Positions 21,280-32,372 of a stretch of DNA of 64,000 bases are shown here, one piece after another (within the stretch, counting starts at the first letter, position 1; every line of letters begins with the position of its first letter). The translations under genes were made by a program, and so were the position numbers. This DNA comes from Anodontia alba. Taxonomy: Eukaryota > Mollusca > Bivalvia > Lucinida > Lucinidae. Under the pieces are notes generated by a model. The model ran no database searches, was not told the origin of the DNA, and saw nothing but the letters and a program-made list of their open reading frames with translations. The stretch spans positions 26,728,581 through 26,792,580 of the forward strand of contig OZ024828.1 of the NCBI GenBank assembly GCA_964016985.1, given 5' to 3'.

Positions 21280-21612
21280 AGAGACTGGTGGGTTACGCAT
21301 ACCCCTGGCCGGCACCAATCCATCAACATGCCTTGATAATATAATCTCCTAAAAACTTTGAGGCAAACGTCCATAGTTTTGACAGGAGAGAAAGAAATAC
21401 GGACAAATAAATGGAAGAATAAGCAGGAGCAGGCAAGTTCCCTTTCCCACAATACCGCGAGTCAAACATAACATTTGTACCAAATTTCGAGATCCTAGGT
21501 GCAGCAGCTCCAGAGAAATGTTTGACAGAAAGAAAAAGATCACAGACAGACAGACACACACATGGAAAAGACAAATACTATATATCTCCTTGTCACTCTA
21601 TGTATGTCACCA
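21280..21612. repeat. Diverged repeat with CAGACAGACAGACACAC end
   Basis: Starts near CATACCCCTGGCCGGCACC and ends ACTATATATCTCCTTGTCAC. A similar block sits inside the mariner at 31503-31828 (ACTATATACCCCCATTGCAT). Directly followed by a family A MITE. Confidence 0.45.
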
Positions 21613-21853
21613 GGGCCCAGTTGTTCAAAGCTAACGACATCGTTAGTTAACGATTCGTTAAAATTTACATCGAGTGATGCGCAAATATGCTGAAATTTTT
21701 TGCTGAAAAAATGTGAGTAGCTTTTGCAGTGCAAAAGCTACTCACATTTTTTCAGCAAAAAATATCAGAATATTGTATATTGAATCCGCTAAAACAGTTA
21801 ACGAAATGACCCTTAACGAGCTCATTAAGCTAACGACGCTTTGAACTGGGCCC
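21613..21853. mobile_element. MITE family A, full copy (reverse orientation)
   Basis: GGGCCCAGTTGTTCAAAGCT at left, GACGCTTTGAACTGGGCCC at right; consensus palindromic core intact. Confidence 0.85.
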
Positions 21854-22083
21854 AGTTGTATAACAAGTCTGTGATATTATTAGACATTGTACTGGTGTTG
21901 GTTTCTATACTCTGGCCATGCACATGTACATAAGCTGATAGTTAGTGTATAGAAAAGGTGGTAGCCACACTCCCAGAGATTTTCCTTAATTGTACGGACA
22001 TATCATCATGACTAAACATTATATGTCCCACTGCTGCCTTCAGCCATAGGGGGCATAAAAATATCACTGTGTTTGACAGAAAG

Positions 22084-22272
22084 CATAGTTCCTGATAAGA
22101 CAATTTAACTGAAAGGAATGGATATTTTTCTTATTTCTCCATGAAAACATATGTTGTGGGTACTCACTGGAGGTACCTCCTTGAGGTGCTTCTAATGCAT
22201 ACCCAGAACATATGTTTTCACAGAGAAATAAGAAAAATATTTATATTGATAACCCTCTTATCTGGAACTGTG
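22084..22272. mobile_element. MITE family C
   Basis: CATAGTTCCTGATAAGAC at left and CTCTTATCTGGAACTGTG at right. The core pairs ATGAAAACATATGTTGTGGG with CAGAACATATGTTTTCA. Confidence 0.75.
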
Positions 22273-22276
22273 ATTA

Positions 22277-22412
22277 TCGAAGATATGTTTCTGTCATGGT
22301 TAAGTTCTTGAAAGTCCTTGAGCAGTTCCACAATCTCCTTGACAACTCTTTTCATCTAGTGACGGCAGTTCCAGAGACTTCACAATCTCCATGCTGTAAT
22401 TTCCAATAAAAG
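22277..22412 (-). pseudogene. Possible degraded exon next to a MITE
   Basis: On the minus strand an acceptor-like TGGAAATTACAG precedes a short open stretch (MEIVKSLELPSLDE). This is followed, one frame over, by VVKEIVELLKDFQELNHD. The two read as one helical segment if a single-base shift is assumed near 22330-22340. No GT donor follows; the next sequence is the end of the family C MITE at 22272. It could be a further, broken exon of the minus-strand host gene, or chance. The plus strand is also partly open here. Confidence 0.3.
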
Positions 22413-22490
22413 ACATTTTATTTTCTTCTTTATACCCTTTCTACCATGACCAACATACTGTGAGTATTAATTTTTATATTGATTATATAT

Positions 22491-22852
22491 ATACAGTAAA
22501 ACTTCAATGATTCAAACATTCTGGCTCGTTTACCGTGTCTTACATGAATTCATTTTTGAGTCCATAGGAAATTCTTCAGATAGCTCAAGAAAATAAATAT
22601 TTAGGGATATTTTAGGTAAATTTTCTTATTTTATCATGACATGTATGTAGCCTGTACTCATTAAAATCACCTCATCAAGGCAATTCTAATGAATACACTA
22701 AACATACCATTATTTGATAGAAGATGAGAAAGACATACAAAAATTACCCCATTATGGGACCTGGCACTATGATCAACCCTCAGTGGCTTGAAATACCCAT
22801 GTCTAGAAGGCATGGTCCAAATGATGTTCCTGCCATGAAGTTTGACTGTATA
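22491..22852. mobile_element. MITE family L (TACAGT(C/A)(G/A)AA ends)
   Basis: Starts TACAGTAAAACTTCAATGA and ends AGTTTGACTGTA. The core ACTCATTAAAATCACCTCAT pairs with AAGGCAATTCTAATGAATAC. Better copies: 33748-34102 and 42322-42656. Ends of this form with TA flanks are typical of Tc1/pogo-type elements (family knowledge). Confidence 0.6.
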
Positions 22853-22968
22853 TGTGTATGTGTATTAGTTTATCTTGTCCCCTGAGCATTTATATGTATC
22901 CCAAGGGAGGTAAGATACCATGTGGTATCTTGTTCCTCCTGAGTTATTTTTAGAATTTTGTTTCTTGA

Positions 22969-23252
22969 GGTTTTACCACCAAATCAACTCATTAGGGTCA
23001 TGTCTAGCACAGTCAATTTACCTCACCACACATCTTCCTGGGCAGGCTTAGTCCTCTAAGCAGTTAACCAATACTTATGCACATTCTTTTGCCAGAAAAT
23101 GACAACTGCCCTTCTTGAATCAGTGAAAGGGAGAGAATGACCATAGAGATTTTCATGATCAAACTTCATGAAAGAATTTGCCAGGCTCAGCAGGGATCGA
23201 ACCTGCGACCTCCTGATCACCAGTCAGATGCCAATCCAACTGAGCCTGGCCA
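22969..23252 (-). mobile_element. Old SINE-A copy, full length
   Basis: The 3' part GAGGTTTTACCACCAAATCA comes first on the plus strand. At the right end are the inverted B box (GGGATCGAACCTGCGAC) and A box (CCAATCCAACTGAGCC). Retains the TAGTCCTCTAAGCAGTTAACC middle block. Confidence 0.75.
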
Positions 23253-23667
23253 TACCTTTTTTGAATTATAAATCTTATTTTAACCATATATTTCTCTTAT
23301 GATTAACATTTTTAGTAGATTGAACTTTCCTCAAGAAAAATCTACATCTGTGAGCATCTTACTTCAGGCTTTAACTTTTCTAAAGTAAAATCTACATTTG
23401 TGAGACTATTACTACCGTCTTTCAATTCCAAAACAACTGGCACTGAAAGCATGTCATATTGCAAATATAAAATCCACATTTGCGAAAGTAGACTTTAATC
23501 CAGCCTTTCAATTCCAATTTGACAAACATTTCGAAAATATACAGGTTTAATGTGCAGGTAAAAATGTTTTCTTTCATATTTTAGTAGAGTGAATTAGCAA
23601 CAAATTGGACTTAAGAAGCTACAAAATAGTTCAACGTAATCCTAAAAAGATGTACTCAAATCATCCT

Positions 23668-23912
23668 GGGCCCAGATGTTCAAAACTAACGATGTCGTTA
23701 GTTAACGTATCATTAAAACATTGATCGTTGAATATGGCATATATGCAAATATTTTTTCTGAAAAAATGTGAGTAGCTTTTGCATTTGCAAAAGCTACTCA
23801 CATTTTTTCAGCAAAAAATACCTGTGAAATAGATATTATACTAACTAGAACAGTTAACATTTTGACCACTAATGAGCTAGTTAAGCTAACGACGCTTTGA
23901 ACAACTCAGCCC
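23668..23912. mobile_element. MITE family A, diverged subfamily
   Basis: GGGCCCAGATGTTCAAAACT at left. The outer arms differ strongly from the main type (CATTGATCGTTGAATATGG), yet the central palindrome GCTTTTGCATTTGCAAAAGC with both GTGAGTA arms is intact. Confidence 0.8.
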
Positions 23913-24125
23913 TGATACACACACAGTACAGTAAATGTCCTAAAATTCTGTGCAGACGGCCAATACTGTATGGATCTAAGTTGCTCACATACATGAAAAG
24001 GTTATTTTTGGGTTGATTGTTTACAATCGAGCCCTGGTATACAAATGCCAAAATTTCAATAAGGTAGTTGTCCACATGATTATCACTGACCAATGTAATC
24101 AAACCTGTGCATTAGACAAAATCCA

Positions 24126-24369
24126 GGGCCCAGTTGTTCAAAGCGTCGTTAGCTTAACGAGCTCGTTAAGGGTCATTTTGTTAACTGTTTTAGTGGATTC
24201 AATACACAATATTCTGATATTTTTTGCTGAAAAAATGTGAGTAGATTTTGCACTGCAAAAGCTACTCACATTTTTTCAGCAAAAAATTTCAGCATATTTG
24301 CGTATCACTCGATTAAAATTTTAACGAATCATTAACTAACGACGTCGTTAGCTTTGAACAACTGGGCCC
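24126..24369. mobile_element. MITE family A, full copy
   Basis: GGGCCCAGTTGTTCAAAGCG to GCTTTGAACAACTGGGCCC, with one mismatch in the palindrome (GTAGATTTTG). Confidence 0.85.
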
Positions 24370-24596
24370 TGGTGACGGTTATTTGAAACCACTCTATTAT
24401 TGTCACTGTGACTTCAGAGTACTGTTGACAGAGGGTTATCTATAAACCTGGACTGTGACATTTGGGACACTGGCAAACAGTGCAGACCTAGATCAGATGA
24501 CACAAATGCTGTGTCTGAACAGTGTATGCACTGTTTGCTTGAATTACAGGAAGTTAAAGGTTGAATGAAACTGTTTTAAGCCTCCATTCAGGACCA

Positions 24597-25064
24597 AAGG
24601 CCTCCTAGTGGCCCACTTTGAAAATATAGGTAAAGGTTCTTCTTACTGAAAATATAGGTTATTTACAGGTTTTTCAATAAAAAATATAGGTTAAAAAAAA
24701 TGTTCTTCCAAATTCACATAAAGATTTAAAACTGAAGAAAAAATATTTGATGAATTTTTGTGCTACAATTACCCAGATAAAGTTGATCTGAATTTTACGA
24801 AGTCAGAGCGAGAGAAATGAGCGAGGAAAAAATTACAATTTCTTGACAGTTTTCATCACTTTTTTGGGATTAAAGTAAAAATAGTAGGGCATTTTGAAAA
24901 CAAAATTAGAGTTGAGTTGCGAGAAGATTCAAAAAGTGAAAAATATAGGTTTTTTCATGAAAAGACAGGCTTTTTATAGGTTTTATGAACAAAATAAAGG
25001 TTTTATAGGTTTGACACAAAATTATAGGTTATTATAGGTTTTATAGGTTGTGCTAGGAGGCCTG
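24597..25064. mobile_element. Non-autonomous element with AGGCCTCCTAG ends
   Basis: AAGGCCTCCTAGTGGCCC and TGCTAGGAGGCCT are inverted ends, flanked by GGACCA on both sides (24591-24596, 25065-25070). The interior repeats ATAGGTT many times. Ends and a 6-8 bp duplication suggest hAT-like, which is inference. It lies 90 bp from the exon at 25154. Confidence 0.6.
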
Positions 25065-25153
25065 GGACCAGTTTCCCGATCTACACACAGAGACAATCGA
25101 TCCACCAGTGCTGTTAGTGCTTTGAATATTTCTTGTTACAGTTAAAATCATAC

Positions 25154-25228
25154 CTCTGCAAACACAGCTCCTTTGTCTCTTCTGCCATTATTTTTATCTC
25201 GTTCTTCTCGGAGGGCAGATTTCCAATC
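25154..25228 (-). CDS. Host gene exon 8 (unrecognised coiled-coil-like protein)
   Basis: Minus-strand exon of 75 bp between acceptor TCTGTTTTGAAG and donor GTATGATTTT. Phase 0 in, phase 0 out, encoding 25 residues that begin DWKSALREERDKNNG and end KGAVFAE. It joins the phase-0 end of the exon at 34868-34961 to give a continuous charged, helical stretch. No downstream exon could be placed with confidence; the intron between the two is about 9.6 kb and filled with MITEs. Confidence 0.6.
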
Positions 25229-25312
25229 CTTCAAAACAGATTAAGAAATAGACATTATCATTCAGGAAAGTATGCTAAATGTCCTCAAATATCATACACC
25301 ACAATGATTGGT

Positions 25313-25482
25313 TGGGTTGGAGTTTAATGGCCCAGTCAACACTATTAAGTTCATGTTGAGCCGGTCAATTTACGTAACCACACTTTTCCTAGGCATGCTT
25401 AGTCCTCTAAGTGGTTAACAAGTACTTTTGCATATTCTTTTGCCAGAAACTGATAACTGCCCTTCTTAAATCAGCAGAAAGT
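25313..25482 (-). mobile_element. SINE-A, truncated
   Basis: Begins GGTTGGAGTTTAATGGCCCAG and ends near CTTAAATCAGCAGA, lacking the tRNA-like head. Contains the family phrase TAGTCCTCTAAGTGGTTAAC. Confidence 0.65.
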
Positions 25483-25858
25483 TGCTGACAAAATAACATA
25501 TGCAGACAGTGTTGACACACTGGATCTGGGTCTACACTGTTTGCCATTCCACTAACCCTTGTCCTGCTGAATAAATTAAGATGCCATTCCTATTTCTAAT
25601 TTTCAGCCAATCAGATTACTTGATCCAGCTTGTTGATATATATTCACATACTTAATGACAAACAGTGCATATCCAGATCAGTTGGCTTCTTCAAAAGCCA
25701 ACTGATCTGGATCTACACTGTTTGCAAAGGCAGGACATATCCGGGATCAGCAGGACAAGGTTTAAGTATTTCAAGAAACAACCTCATAAAAGCAAACTTT
25801 AAGCAAAATACGTGTGGAATAATGAGTTCAAAATTTTAGGATGCTTACAATACTAAAA
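25483..25858. mobile_element. MITE family E2 with an E1 copy inserted
   Basis: E2 sequence (core GGATCTGGGTCTACACTGTTT, then CCATTCCACTA) stops at 25552 and resumes at 25766 with AGTATTTCAAGAAACAAC and TTCAAAATTTTAGGATG. The E1 element 25553-25765 lies exactly between. Intact E2 relatives: 35011-35240, 60455-60661 and 63661-63885. Confidence 0.65.
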
Positions 25859-26097
25859 CTTATCAACATTTCCAAAGGAGTCTGTTATTACTGTATTTAC
25901 TCAAGTACATGTATTTGGCAGAAAGTCTGAGCGAACATTGTAGACCCAGACCAGATTGTGTAGAATGTAGCATCTAACCATGATCAATAGTCTGATTAGG
26001 GCCTTCACTGTCCACTAACACAATCATAGGATACTACAGAATGTATGAATGGAGAGCAAATGCCGGGATGGTACTTTGCACATGCACAGGATGATCT

Positions 26098-26329
26098 GGG
26101 CTCAGTTGTTCAAAGCGTCGTTAGCTTAACAAACTTGTTAAGGGTCATTTCGTTAACTGTTTTAGCAGATTCAATATACAAAATTCTGATATTTTTTGCT
26201 GAAAAAATGTGAGTGCAAAAGCTACTCACATTTTTTCAGCAAAAATTTTTAGTATATTTGCGTATCACTCGATGTAAATTTTAACGAATCATTAACTAAC
26301 GACATCGTTAGCTTTGAACAACTGGGCCC
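26098..26329. mobile_element. MITE family A with a shortened left core arm
   Basis: Starts GGGCTCAGTTGTTCAAAGCG and ends GAACAACTGGGCCC. The left core arm lacks about 12 bp after ATGTGAG, so the hairpin is asymmetric. Confidence 0.8.
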
Positions 26330-26352
26330 TGATCTTTTCACTTGGCGTGGCT

Positions 26353-26701
26353 CATATACAATGAACCCTCGTTACAAAGACAGCATTGGTTCCGAAAGAC
26401 GTTGCAATTAAAATGACTTTGCTGTTGTACAAAATATTAATGAGCAGACTGATATGTAAGGAAGGTCTTGTTTTGTTCTTATTTCCTCATAGAACATATG
26501 TTTTGGATATTTGTTAGAATCACCTCAATGAGGCAATTCTAATAAACATCCAAAACATATGTTTCTTTGAAGTATTGAATACAAGATTCTTGCATAATTT
26601 GTGACTAATTGTTACCTCTTAAGCGAAGGTTTCGTGACAGTCAAATTGTCATTATAACGAACTTTGTCGTTGTATCGAGTGTTGGTATAAAGAGGTAGTT
26701 T
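26353..26701. mobile_element. MITE family K-like (TACAATGAACCCTCGTTA ends)
   Basis: TACAATGAACCCTCG at left, GGTATAAAGAGGTAGTTTG at right. The core AGAATCACCTCAATGAGGCAATTCT sits in an ACATATGTTTTGGATAT fold-back, a variant of the core seen in families B, C and L. Confidence 0.5.
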
Positions 26702-27219
26702 GAGGACATGTCTTTTGGCCAGCTGTTGGACTATGGGTCTGACAGAAGTTATACTGTTTGCATGAATTGAAAATATCACACAGAAAGGAGTCTGACCTGA
26801 CAGCTGAGGGTGGTATGTGACACTAAGTATGATTTTTTTTTTTTGTTATCCACCAATTAGTTTTCTTATTTCTCCATGATAACATAATTATGTTGTGGGT
26901 ATTCATTAGAAGAGCCTCACCAACGTATGTTTTCATGGAGAAATAAAAAAATATCAGTATATTTCAGATGAAAAACACAACTTATGAGCGTACCTACGGT
27001 CATACAACAAGAATGGTATTTTCTGCAAGAAATAATTGTCATTCTTTTCTGAGGTATGTATACACAATATTTATAATATAACTTAAATGTTTACCTTACT
27101 TATCCTTAAATTTGAACAACTCCATTTGACCAACAGTTTATGGGCTATGAAACTGTTGGATGAGCGGTGAGCAGTTTAAAGCCGGATCAGATACATCGTT
27201 CTATGGCATCTGATCTGGG

Positions 27220-27496
27220 CATTACGAAAACACGCCTATGCAAATATATGGAAAATTACACCTCCAAAAACTGAAAATATTCAGATAAAAAACTCTGATA
27301 TTTTTCATATTTCTGCTCAAAACAGATTGTGGGTACTCGTTAGAACTGCCTCGTCGAGGCAGTTCTAACAAGTACCCACAATCTATGTTTTTGAGCAGAA
27401 ATAAGAAAAATAATGTACACCCCTGTAAACCCCAGTTTTACTATATCAATGTGGGGTTTAAGGGGGTCAATATTATATAGGCATGTTTTCGTGATG
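27220..27496. mobile_element. MITE family B inserted in a core-E hairpin
   Basis: CATTACGAAAACACGCCTAT to GCATGTTTTCGTGATG. The left flank CATCTGATCTGGG and the right flank GTAAACATCATTTGC are the two halves of an E-type element. Confidence 0.75.
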
Positions 27497-27978
27497 GTAA
27501 ACATCATTTGCTCAGGCCTGTCCTAATACATACAATTAGGGAAAATATGATACATGCAATATCTGTAAGTGTTAAGACTTACAGTGCTGTTGGTAAATGC
27601 AGAAAACGACAAACTGATGATACCGGTATTTTTCTTATTTTTCCCGTAAAATAAGAGTCAACATTTTATGCAAATTTGCATGAAATATCAAATCCTATTT
27701 ACTGAAAAAATTAAAAAAATATTTCAAAATGTCATCTGCTGAAATTTTTATCTAGCATTCCAAGTGTTAATGTTAACAAAGCAGCACACAACATATAAAT
27801 GTTGTGCAACATGCAAAAGGGCCCTCATGCTATATGTGGGTCTGTATACAGCCTTTGTCGTCTGCTTAGAGAATCACTGGATTGGTGAACTCTACCCAGA
27901 CTGCATGACTACCAAAGCTGAACTAGGCCTTCACTAATCATGTATGACATAAGGGCCATTTTTGCATATCCTGCATCA

Positions 27979-28185
27979 GGCCAGTTGTTAAAAACTAATG
28001 ATGTCATTAGTTAACGTATCGTTAAAACTTTGATCATTATTTAATATTTTTGCTGAAAAAGCAAAAGCTACTCACATTTTTTCAGCAAACATACCTGTGC
28101 ATTAGTTATTGTACTTACTAGAACAGTTAAGATTTTGACCACTAACAAGCTCGTTAAGCTAACGATGCTTTGAACAACTGTACCC
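27979..28185. mobile_element. MITE family A, diverged, left core arm largely lost
   Basis: Starts GGCCAGTTGTTAAAAACTAA. The right core arm AGCTACTCACATTTTTTCAGC is intact; the left arm is reduced to TTTTTGCTGAAAAAGC. Ends GAACAACTGTACCC. Confidence 0.7.
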
Positions 28186-28231
28186 TGATGTATGAGTGAT
28201 AGAGGTACATTATCCATTATAGTATTCTGTT

Positions 28232-28622
28232 AAATAATCTAATGCTGGGTAAAAATTTCTGCAGGCAAAATTCTGAAACTTTTTTTTCTTATTTTATCCA
28301 GAAAATAGGCTTTGAGACTTCAAGCAAACTGTCTCCTAAGAAGACAATTTGTGTCACAGGGGTCATCCTAGAGGGCAATTTGGGAGAAAAAGTCTCCCTT
28401 AGCTGGCTGACTTCTCCCTATCTTAAGCTGTCAGAGGGAGAAGTAAAAATGTATAGAATGTATAGGGAAATCCAAAATTTGGACCATAACTTCTCCCAGA
28501 AATCCTGAAGTTGTATCAAAACTTCCCCCTCTCTGAAAGCTCTAGGATGACCCCTGGTGTCAGTCTATTTTCTGGGGAAAATAAGAAAAAAATATCATCA
28601 ATTTGTTATCTGCTGAATTAGC
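28232..28622. mobile_element. MITE family D interrupted by a CAGGGGTCATCC element
   Basis: The outer D element (GAAAATAGGCTTTGAGACTT arm and its complement TCAGTCTATTTTCTGGGGAA) contains a nested element at 28357-28556. D-type end at right: ATCAATTTGTTATCTGCTG. Confidence 0.6.
28357..28556. mobile_element. Nested hAT-like MITE
   Basis: Perfect inverted ends CAGGGGTCATCCTAGAG and CTCTAGGATGACCCCTG. GTGTCA precedes and follows (28351-28356, 28557-28562). No coding content; the 88-codon plus-strand ORF across it is a composite of nested repeats. Confidence 0.7.
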
Positions 28623-29274
28623 CCAAAGAGTAGTAACAGATAAACATAAGAGTAGACTTGTTTAAAAACACAAATGGGTAGCTCATTTAAACTCTATATA
28701 CACTTGTTCATCTTCTGAAAAACTGTAATTTAAAACTTTTACTTTTAGAGCATCTCAGAGAATTGTAGCAGATGACATTATCAAATGAGCCAGCGCACAA
28801 CAAAATGTACAATAAGACCTGTGTGACCAGCAAGACTCAGATCAGCCTGTACATCCACCGAGTATGGCAAGGCTTCTAATTTATCTCTCTCTCTGGCTGA
28901 CCTGAGTCTTGGCTGGTCGCTCAACTTATTGAGGTTTTGTCTTGTGCTTGCTCAAATATTTTTTTTTTTTTAATTTTTTTTTCATAGCTGACATTATTAG
29001 TGGGTGATGGGGGAAGCTGGGGCAATGGATGAAGCAAGGAGTACATTTATATAGATGCATGAAAGTTGCAGATTATTTTTCATTTCCTTTGGGATCACTG
29101 GGCCCATTGTGGTATCTTTGAAAATGAAGTTCTGCTCATATATACGCTAGAGGACATAAGCAGTGTCGCAAACTTCATTACTGCTTATGAAGAGTCTCAG
29201 TAAAACCAAGACTCCCATTTTCTAATCTGTAATGTGTTCTTTGTTTCCAAAGGCAATCTTTTTTATGTTTTGTT

Positions 29275-29490
29275 TAACCCTTAAAGCGCCAAGAAAAACT
29301 GCATCTGAAAATGTCGTCTGTTTATGTCGTCTGCTGAATATTCTTGCAGACTTTTCAAACCTATTTTTGCATACAGGCAAACAGTGTGGACCCTGATTAG
29401 AGTGCTCCTAAAGGAGCAATCTGATCTGGGTCCACACTGTTTGCAAAAATGATTTTTAAAATCACAAGCAGATGACAAAGCAGACGACAA
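29275..29490. mobile_element. Chimeric MITE: family D arms around core E
   Basis: Left TTAACCCTTAAAGCGCCAAG and right GCAGACGACAATAG are D-type. The centre is core E (CAAACAGTGTGGACCCTGATT pairing with ATCTGGGTCCACACTGTTTG). Compare the D element at 41105-41292, which has a different core. Confidence 0.6.
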
Positions 29491-29644
29491 TAGTGCAGAC
29501 GACAATAGTTGTGAATTTTCAGAACCAAACTGAAAAGTATATTCTTTACACACTGACACTTTCTGTTGTAATACACATTATAACTTACAAACATGGAATT
29601 TGTAAGACACTGCTGTTAACTTGTTGAAATGTTATATTCAAGAT

Positions 29645-29867
29645 ATACTTCAACCTCTTTTAAACACGGTTCGTTATAACACGGTTTTGGATATAACACG
29701 GTTTGAAAATGGATCCCAAAAATGTATAGATTATATTGAAAAATGACCATAAATGGTCATTTTTCAATATAATCTATACAGTTTTGTTTGGATATAACAC
29801 GGTTGTTTAACTAACACGGTTTATGCTATGGACCCCTACAATAGTGCTATAAAGAGGTTGTGGTGTA
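29645..29867. mobile_element. MITE family K (TACTTCAACCTCTTTA ends) with a perfect hairpin
   Basis: Left TACTTCAACCTCTTTTAAAC, right TAAAGAGGTTGTGGTGTA. Four AACACGGTT motifs are arranged symmetrically. The centre is a perfect 28-bp inverted repeat (29723-29750 with 29753-29780) and a 2-base loop. Confidence 0.75.
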
Positions 29868-29954
29868 TTCACAATTAAAAAGAATGAAAAAAAAATAAAA
29901 TATGAAAATTCAACGATCTGTGAAAGAATAAAAATGAAACATGGAATAAACAGT

Positions 29955-30065
29955 AGTGGTCAGTTAACCTAGCTACTAACACAGCTTTTCCTGGACAATT
30001 CTAGTCCTCTAAGTGGTTAACAAGTACTTGTCCATATACTTGTACTTCCACCAGTTCAACCTCAG
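29955..30065 (-). mobile_element. SINE-A fragment
   Basis: GGTCAGTTAACCTAGCTACT through TAGTCCTCTAAGTGGTTAAC; only the middle block of the SINE survives. Confidence 0.55.
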
Positions 30066-30230
30066 TTATTTCCCAATGTACACTATCAAGTGGCTTATAA
30101 GAAGAGGGCTATGAAGTAAAGTCTTAGAAGGTTAGTGATGCCCCTATTCTGACTGGTTAAAATTTTGTCTGCCAGCAAACAGCACTCTAGTCTTGAATAA
30201 ACAATTAATGTCATTCTTTTATGCTCCCGA

Positions 30231-30378
30231 TTATTTCCAGATGCACAAAGGTGATGCTAGTGAAAATGTGTTGGTTTGCGTGAAAAGGTACTTTTCTGCC
30301 AAGTATGACCAAACTGTGACCATCAAAAAGAACAGTGATTCATTCAAAGTGTTATTACTGCCTCCAACCAGAGACTAA
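30231..30378 (+). CDS. Candidate terminal exon, unknown product
   Basis: A good acceptor (TTATTTCCAG) is followed by an open stretch of 49 codons to a TAA. It contains NVLVCVKRYFSAKYDQTV and FKVLLLPPTRD and is not made of any repeat I recognise here. Codon usage and residue pattern look protein-like. There is no partner exon that I can identify on the plus strand, and no polyadenylation signal was located with confidence. Could be a real last exon, an old retroposed fragment, or chance. Confidence 0.35.
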
Positions 30379-30986
30379 AAATTTATCAAACTGAATTACA
30401 TGTATAAATCTGCATATACAGGCTAATCAAAGCATGACATGTATTGAAAAGGGGAAAAGGTACCTTTTAGTGCATCTATGTTAACTGATAGGGGCCCAAA
30501 ATATATAATAGCTATGAATGACAGATTAATGTTTCTTCTAATCATTGCTGATAGCTACTTTCACAGTATTTTACTGTTAGTTTCGAAGCCAATGAACAGG
30601 TTTCAGAACCTATTCACACAAACCAACTCGTCTCTTTGATTACTGAGAGACTTGGTAGCCCTCTTCTTATATGCCACTTGACCTCTCTTATATGCCACTT
30701 GACACTAGGTTTTAACATTGTGATTTTAAATACAATAAGACCAAATGCCAACAATCCGAATGATATAAAAGACAGCTGGTTATGGTTTTACAAAGAGGAG
30801 ATGCTACAAAAGCTCAAAGTTTCTTATGGAAAGAATCTGCAGAAAGAAACATTTTGCACCTACTTGTCTTTAAAAATGTTCACTTGGTTTCTTTTGACAT
30901 CAGAAATGTCAAGGACAGACAGTGAATCATCTGTTGAGTTCTCTCCCTTGCTAGGCTGAATGAGAGAAACAATAAATCTTTGATAA
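30379..30986. other. Unassigned sequence
   Basis: No repeat recognised. Contains a 107-codon plus-strand ORF (30636-30959) with a short duplicated CTTATATGCCACTTGAC, but no domain I recognise and no clear splice context. Confidence 0.4.
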
Positions 30987-31173
30987 TACAAGGGGTGGCT
31001 GGAAAAAAATACAGATTTTTCATGCTCCTATCTTTCCATGTGCAGCTACCTACACATATCATACATGCACAAAAACTATATTTTATCACCTATAAATTGG
31101 CCAGTTTATTTCCATTGAGAAGTGTGTATACACAAGCTTTCAGCACTTAAACAAGATAGGTGTTAGGGCTACC

Positions 31174-32372
31174 ATGGAGTCTAAGTTGAAGGAACAGAGA
31201 CCTGTAATAAAATTCCTGCTTTAAGAAAGTAAAAACATGTCACATTTTTCAAAGATTGCAGAAAAGTTTTTTTAAAGGCTGCATGTCCTTTTCAACCTTT
31301 CATACCTGGGCATCACAGTTTTGGGAGGGCAGGACAAGTGTAAATTACAACCTTAGGCCAGGGAGGCCTGCTGAGGCAGTGACTCATACAATGGTGGCCA
31401 ATGTTGAGGTTTCTGTCAACAAAGATCACAGCGCGTCATTGCAGGAAATAGCTACATGTAATTAGTTTACCATCAGTAAAGCTTCAGCACATTGGGTTTT
31501 ACACACACAAAAAAAACAAAAACAAAAAAAACTAGACCATGAAGTGAGCATATGCTCACTAATACCCCCCGGCCATGGCCATCAGTATAGCCAGAACAAC
31601 AAAGGAAAATAACTCTAATGGACCTGGCCCCATGGCCCTTATTTTCTTTCCCACAACACAACTAGTCATACTAGTCATGTGTACAAAATTTCAAGTTTCT
31701 AGGTAAAGTAGTTCCTGAGATATCTTTGACACAAAATAAATGTTAACAGACAGACTGACTGACAGACAGACACACAGAAAAGACAAAAACTATATACCCC
31801 CATTGCATACTTCGTATGCCGGGGGTATAAATAGGTAGGAGCAAGGTAAGTGCTAGGTGGGTGCGGAAACAGCTGACAGAAGACCAAGAGGCATCCAGGG
31901 TGACCATAGCGAAAGACCATTTGTGTCAAAGCAGTGGAAATGAGCTGGTTTCCCACCTCAAGAAATTTTAGCAGTGTCTTTATGCTGACAAGGTTATGCA
32001 GGTTGCTTTTTGGGATTCACATGGAATAATACTGGCTCAATTCGTGCCAAAAGATCGAACTGTGACTGCTAGATACTATTCAGAAATAATTTTGAAAACA
32101 CTCATAGAAAAACTGAAAAAGTTACTTCCCAGACTAGCCCAGAAAAATGTCCTTCTTTTGTATGAAAAATGCCCCCTCTCAAATTGCTTATGCTATAACT
32201 TATCAAAATAACTTATCATCTTTTTCAAGTGGAATTTGTTGTCCCATCCTCTGTACAGCCAAGACCTTGTCCCCTGCAAATTTTATTTGTTTCCAGAAAT
32301 TAAAAAAGGCTTGCTGGAAACAAATATTAGACAAGGGCGGCTTTGATTTCAGCTGTGCATTGGTACCTCAGC
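31174..32372 (+). pseudogene. mariner transposase pseudogene
   Basis: Recognisable pieces in order: an N-terminal helix-turn-helix trace (RPVIKFLL, then FHTWASQFWEGRTSV and RPGRPAEAV). ISKASAHWVLHT comes next, then the nested repeat, then SKVSARWVRKQLTEDQEASRV, followed directly by AFWDSHGIILAQFVPK. The segment holding the first catalytic Asp (TGDE motif) is missing between those last two. The second motif is damaged (APSQIA in a shifted frame, without its Asp). Several stops occur. Certainly inactive. Confidence 0.75.
31503..31828. repeat. Repeat inserted in the mariner
   Basis: A-rich start, then GACCATGAAGTGAGCATATG, a CAGACAGACTGACTGACAGAC tract, and an end with ACCCCCATTGCATACTTCG and TATGCCGGGGG. 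It separates transposase segments that belong together. Related to the block at 21280-21612. Confidence 0.6.
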
